From: Cladosporium sp. IMV 00045
Lineage: Eukaryota; Ascomycota; Dothideomycetes; Cladosporiales; Cladosporiaceae
Length of the DNA stretch: 30,821 nt
Direction: 5' to 3'
NCBI GenBank assembly: GCA_001931905.2
Contig: MSJI02000015.1
Span: 1-30,821 of the forward strand
Shown here: positions 29,889 to 30,821 of the stretch, piece after piece
Position numbering within the stretch: the stretch's first letter is position 1
Layout of the letters: every line of letters starts with the position of its first letter
The notes under the pieces: generated by a model
Told to the model about the DNA's origin: nothing
Databases searched by the model: none
What the model saw: only the letters and a program-made list of their open reading frames with translations
Program-made: the position numbers and the translations under genes

Positions 29889-30821
29889 CTATCGCTCGAT
29901 CTTCTCGCCAAGCGGAAGAGGCTGCGGGCTGTCTGTTCTCAGCCACTCGCCGTTGAAGGCGTTGACGAGCCAGTCGCTGAGTTCTGCGTGCACAGTCAGT
30001 TTTGTTATTTCTTTTTGTGACTGATCGTAAATACTCACTCTCGTAGACAATGCGGTTGGCATTGTGGAAGTAGATGCTATGATCGCTGTCTGGGAAGACA
30101 TGAACATCATAGTTCTTCACATTGGCCTGATCCAGCTTGTCCAGCAACTGCAGCGTGTTCTGGAAATGTACATTATCGTCGCTGAAGCCGTGCATTACCA
30201 GGAACTTGACATTCTGGCTCAGAGCGGTCATATTGTTGATCGTTGCATTGTCGTAACCGCCGGGGTTGTTTTGCGGCGTGTGCATGTACCTCTCGGTATA
30301 TACGGAATCGTAGAAGCGCCAGTCAGTGACAGGCGCAACAGCCATGCCATACTTGAAAGTCTGACCGGCGTCCATCTCGAGCGTCTTGAGCGTCATGAAA
30401 CCGCCGTAGGACCAACCCCAAATGCCGATCTTCTCCGCATCAACATATTTCTTTGCCGCAAATTGCTTCGCGACGGCGATTTGGTCGTGAGCTTCCCAGT
30501 AGCCCAAATTCCCGCGAATAATGCAGCGGTGGGCGCGTCCGAGGTAGCCAGTACCGCGGCCGTCAACGGTGACGACGATGTAGCCAAGTGTGGATGCTAC
30601 GTAAGACTGGAAGTTGACCGTGAAGCGACGGTCGACTTCTTGGAAGCCTGGGCCATTGTAGAGGTAGAAGAGGACCGGGTACTTCTTCTTGCCGCTAGGG
30701 TCAAAATGCGGTGGGCGACGCTCAACAACATTCAGTTCAAAACCGTCGACATTGATGGTGTAGTAGAGCTCGATAGGCAATTCAGTCTTTGAAGCAAGAG
30801 CAGCAAGTTCTTCGTTCTTCT
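29889..30821 (-). CDS. Dipeptidyl peptidase IV (S9B), N-terminal part cut by window edge
   Basis: The C-terminal catalytic part of about 291 residues is visible: exon 30821-30039 (continuing beyond the window), a 54-nt intron (30038-29985/29984, GTGAGT...ACGCAG) and the last exon from 29983 to the stop at 29889. The catalytic triad is complete: Ser in GWSYGG, Asp in [13 protein letters not shown], and His in [10 protein letters not shown]. The segments [33 protein letters not shown] and the [11 protein letters not shown] end are typical of fungal DPP IV. The enzyme removes X-Pro or X-Ala dipeptides from the N-termini of peptides, either secreted or membrane-anchored in the vacuole. The missing N-terminus decides which. 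Splicing joins the frame as YEKLSDWL. Confidence 0.93.

Noticed and set aside
30064..30792. 242-codon plus-strand frame opposite DPP IV
   Set aside because: It is antisense to a DPP IV sequence with a complete catalytic triad and has no recognisable domain of its own.

Overview
The window is nuclear DNA from a filamentous ascomycete, most likely a Dothideomycete (class inferred, species not determined). Genes are monocistronic on both strands. Introns are short (52-141 nt) and GT-AG, often with a CTGAC/CTAAC-type branch site. The protein set is fungal (Sec10, an MNN1-type mannosyltransferase, DPP IV, GH67 and GH93). One very AT-rich island looks like repeat-induced point mutation (RIP). I see no rRNA, tRNA, CRISPR array or intact transposon.

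Layout, left to right: an MFS transporter cut by the left edge (minus); a small four-helix membrane protein (plus); a doubtful, stop-interrupted acidic-repeat gene (plus); a Ser/Pro-rich protein with one C-terminal membrane anchor (plus); a secreted S28 serine peptidase (minus), divergent from the exocyst subunit Sec10 (plus); a secreted GH93-like arabinanase (minus), convergent with Sec10; a Cys-rich single-pass surface protein (plus); a secreted C69-type dipeptidase (minus); an MNN1/GT71 mannosyltransferase (minus); a degraded open frame (plus); a small secreted Cys-rich protein with a 27-Thr linker (plus); a short-chain dehydrogenase lacking the usual Tyr and Lys (minus); the AT-rich island; a secreted GH67 alpha-glucuronidase (minus); two F-box-like genes, the first broken by a stop (minus); and a DPP IV (S9B) gene cut by the right edge (minus).

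Five of the clearest genes encode extracellular or secretory-pathway hydrolases: S28, C69 and S9B peptidases, and GH93 and GH67 glycosidases. Together with Sec10 (exocytosis) and MNN1 (outer-chain mannosylation), the region fits a fungus that feeds on plant polymers and protein. The genes lie on both strands with separate promoters, so this is not an operon or an evident biosynthetic cluster. I found no clear novel defence or mobile system. The best leads are the SDR with a substituted active site, the effector-like Thr-linker protein, the two genes broken by stops, and the RIP-like island.
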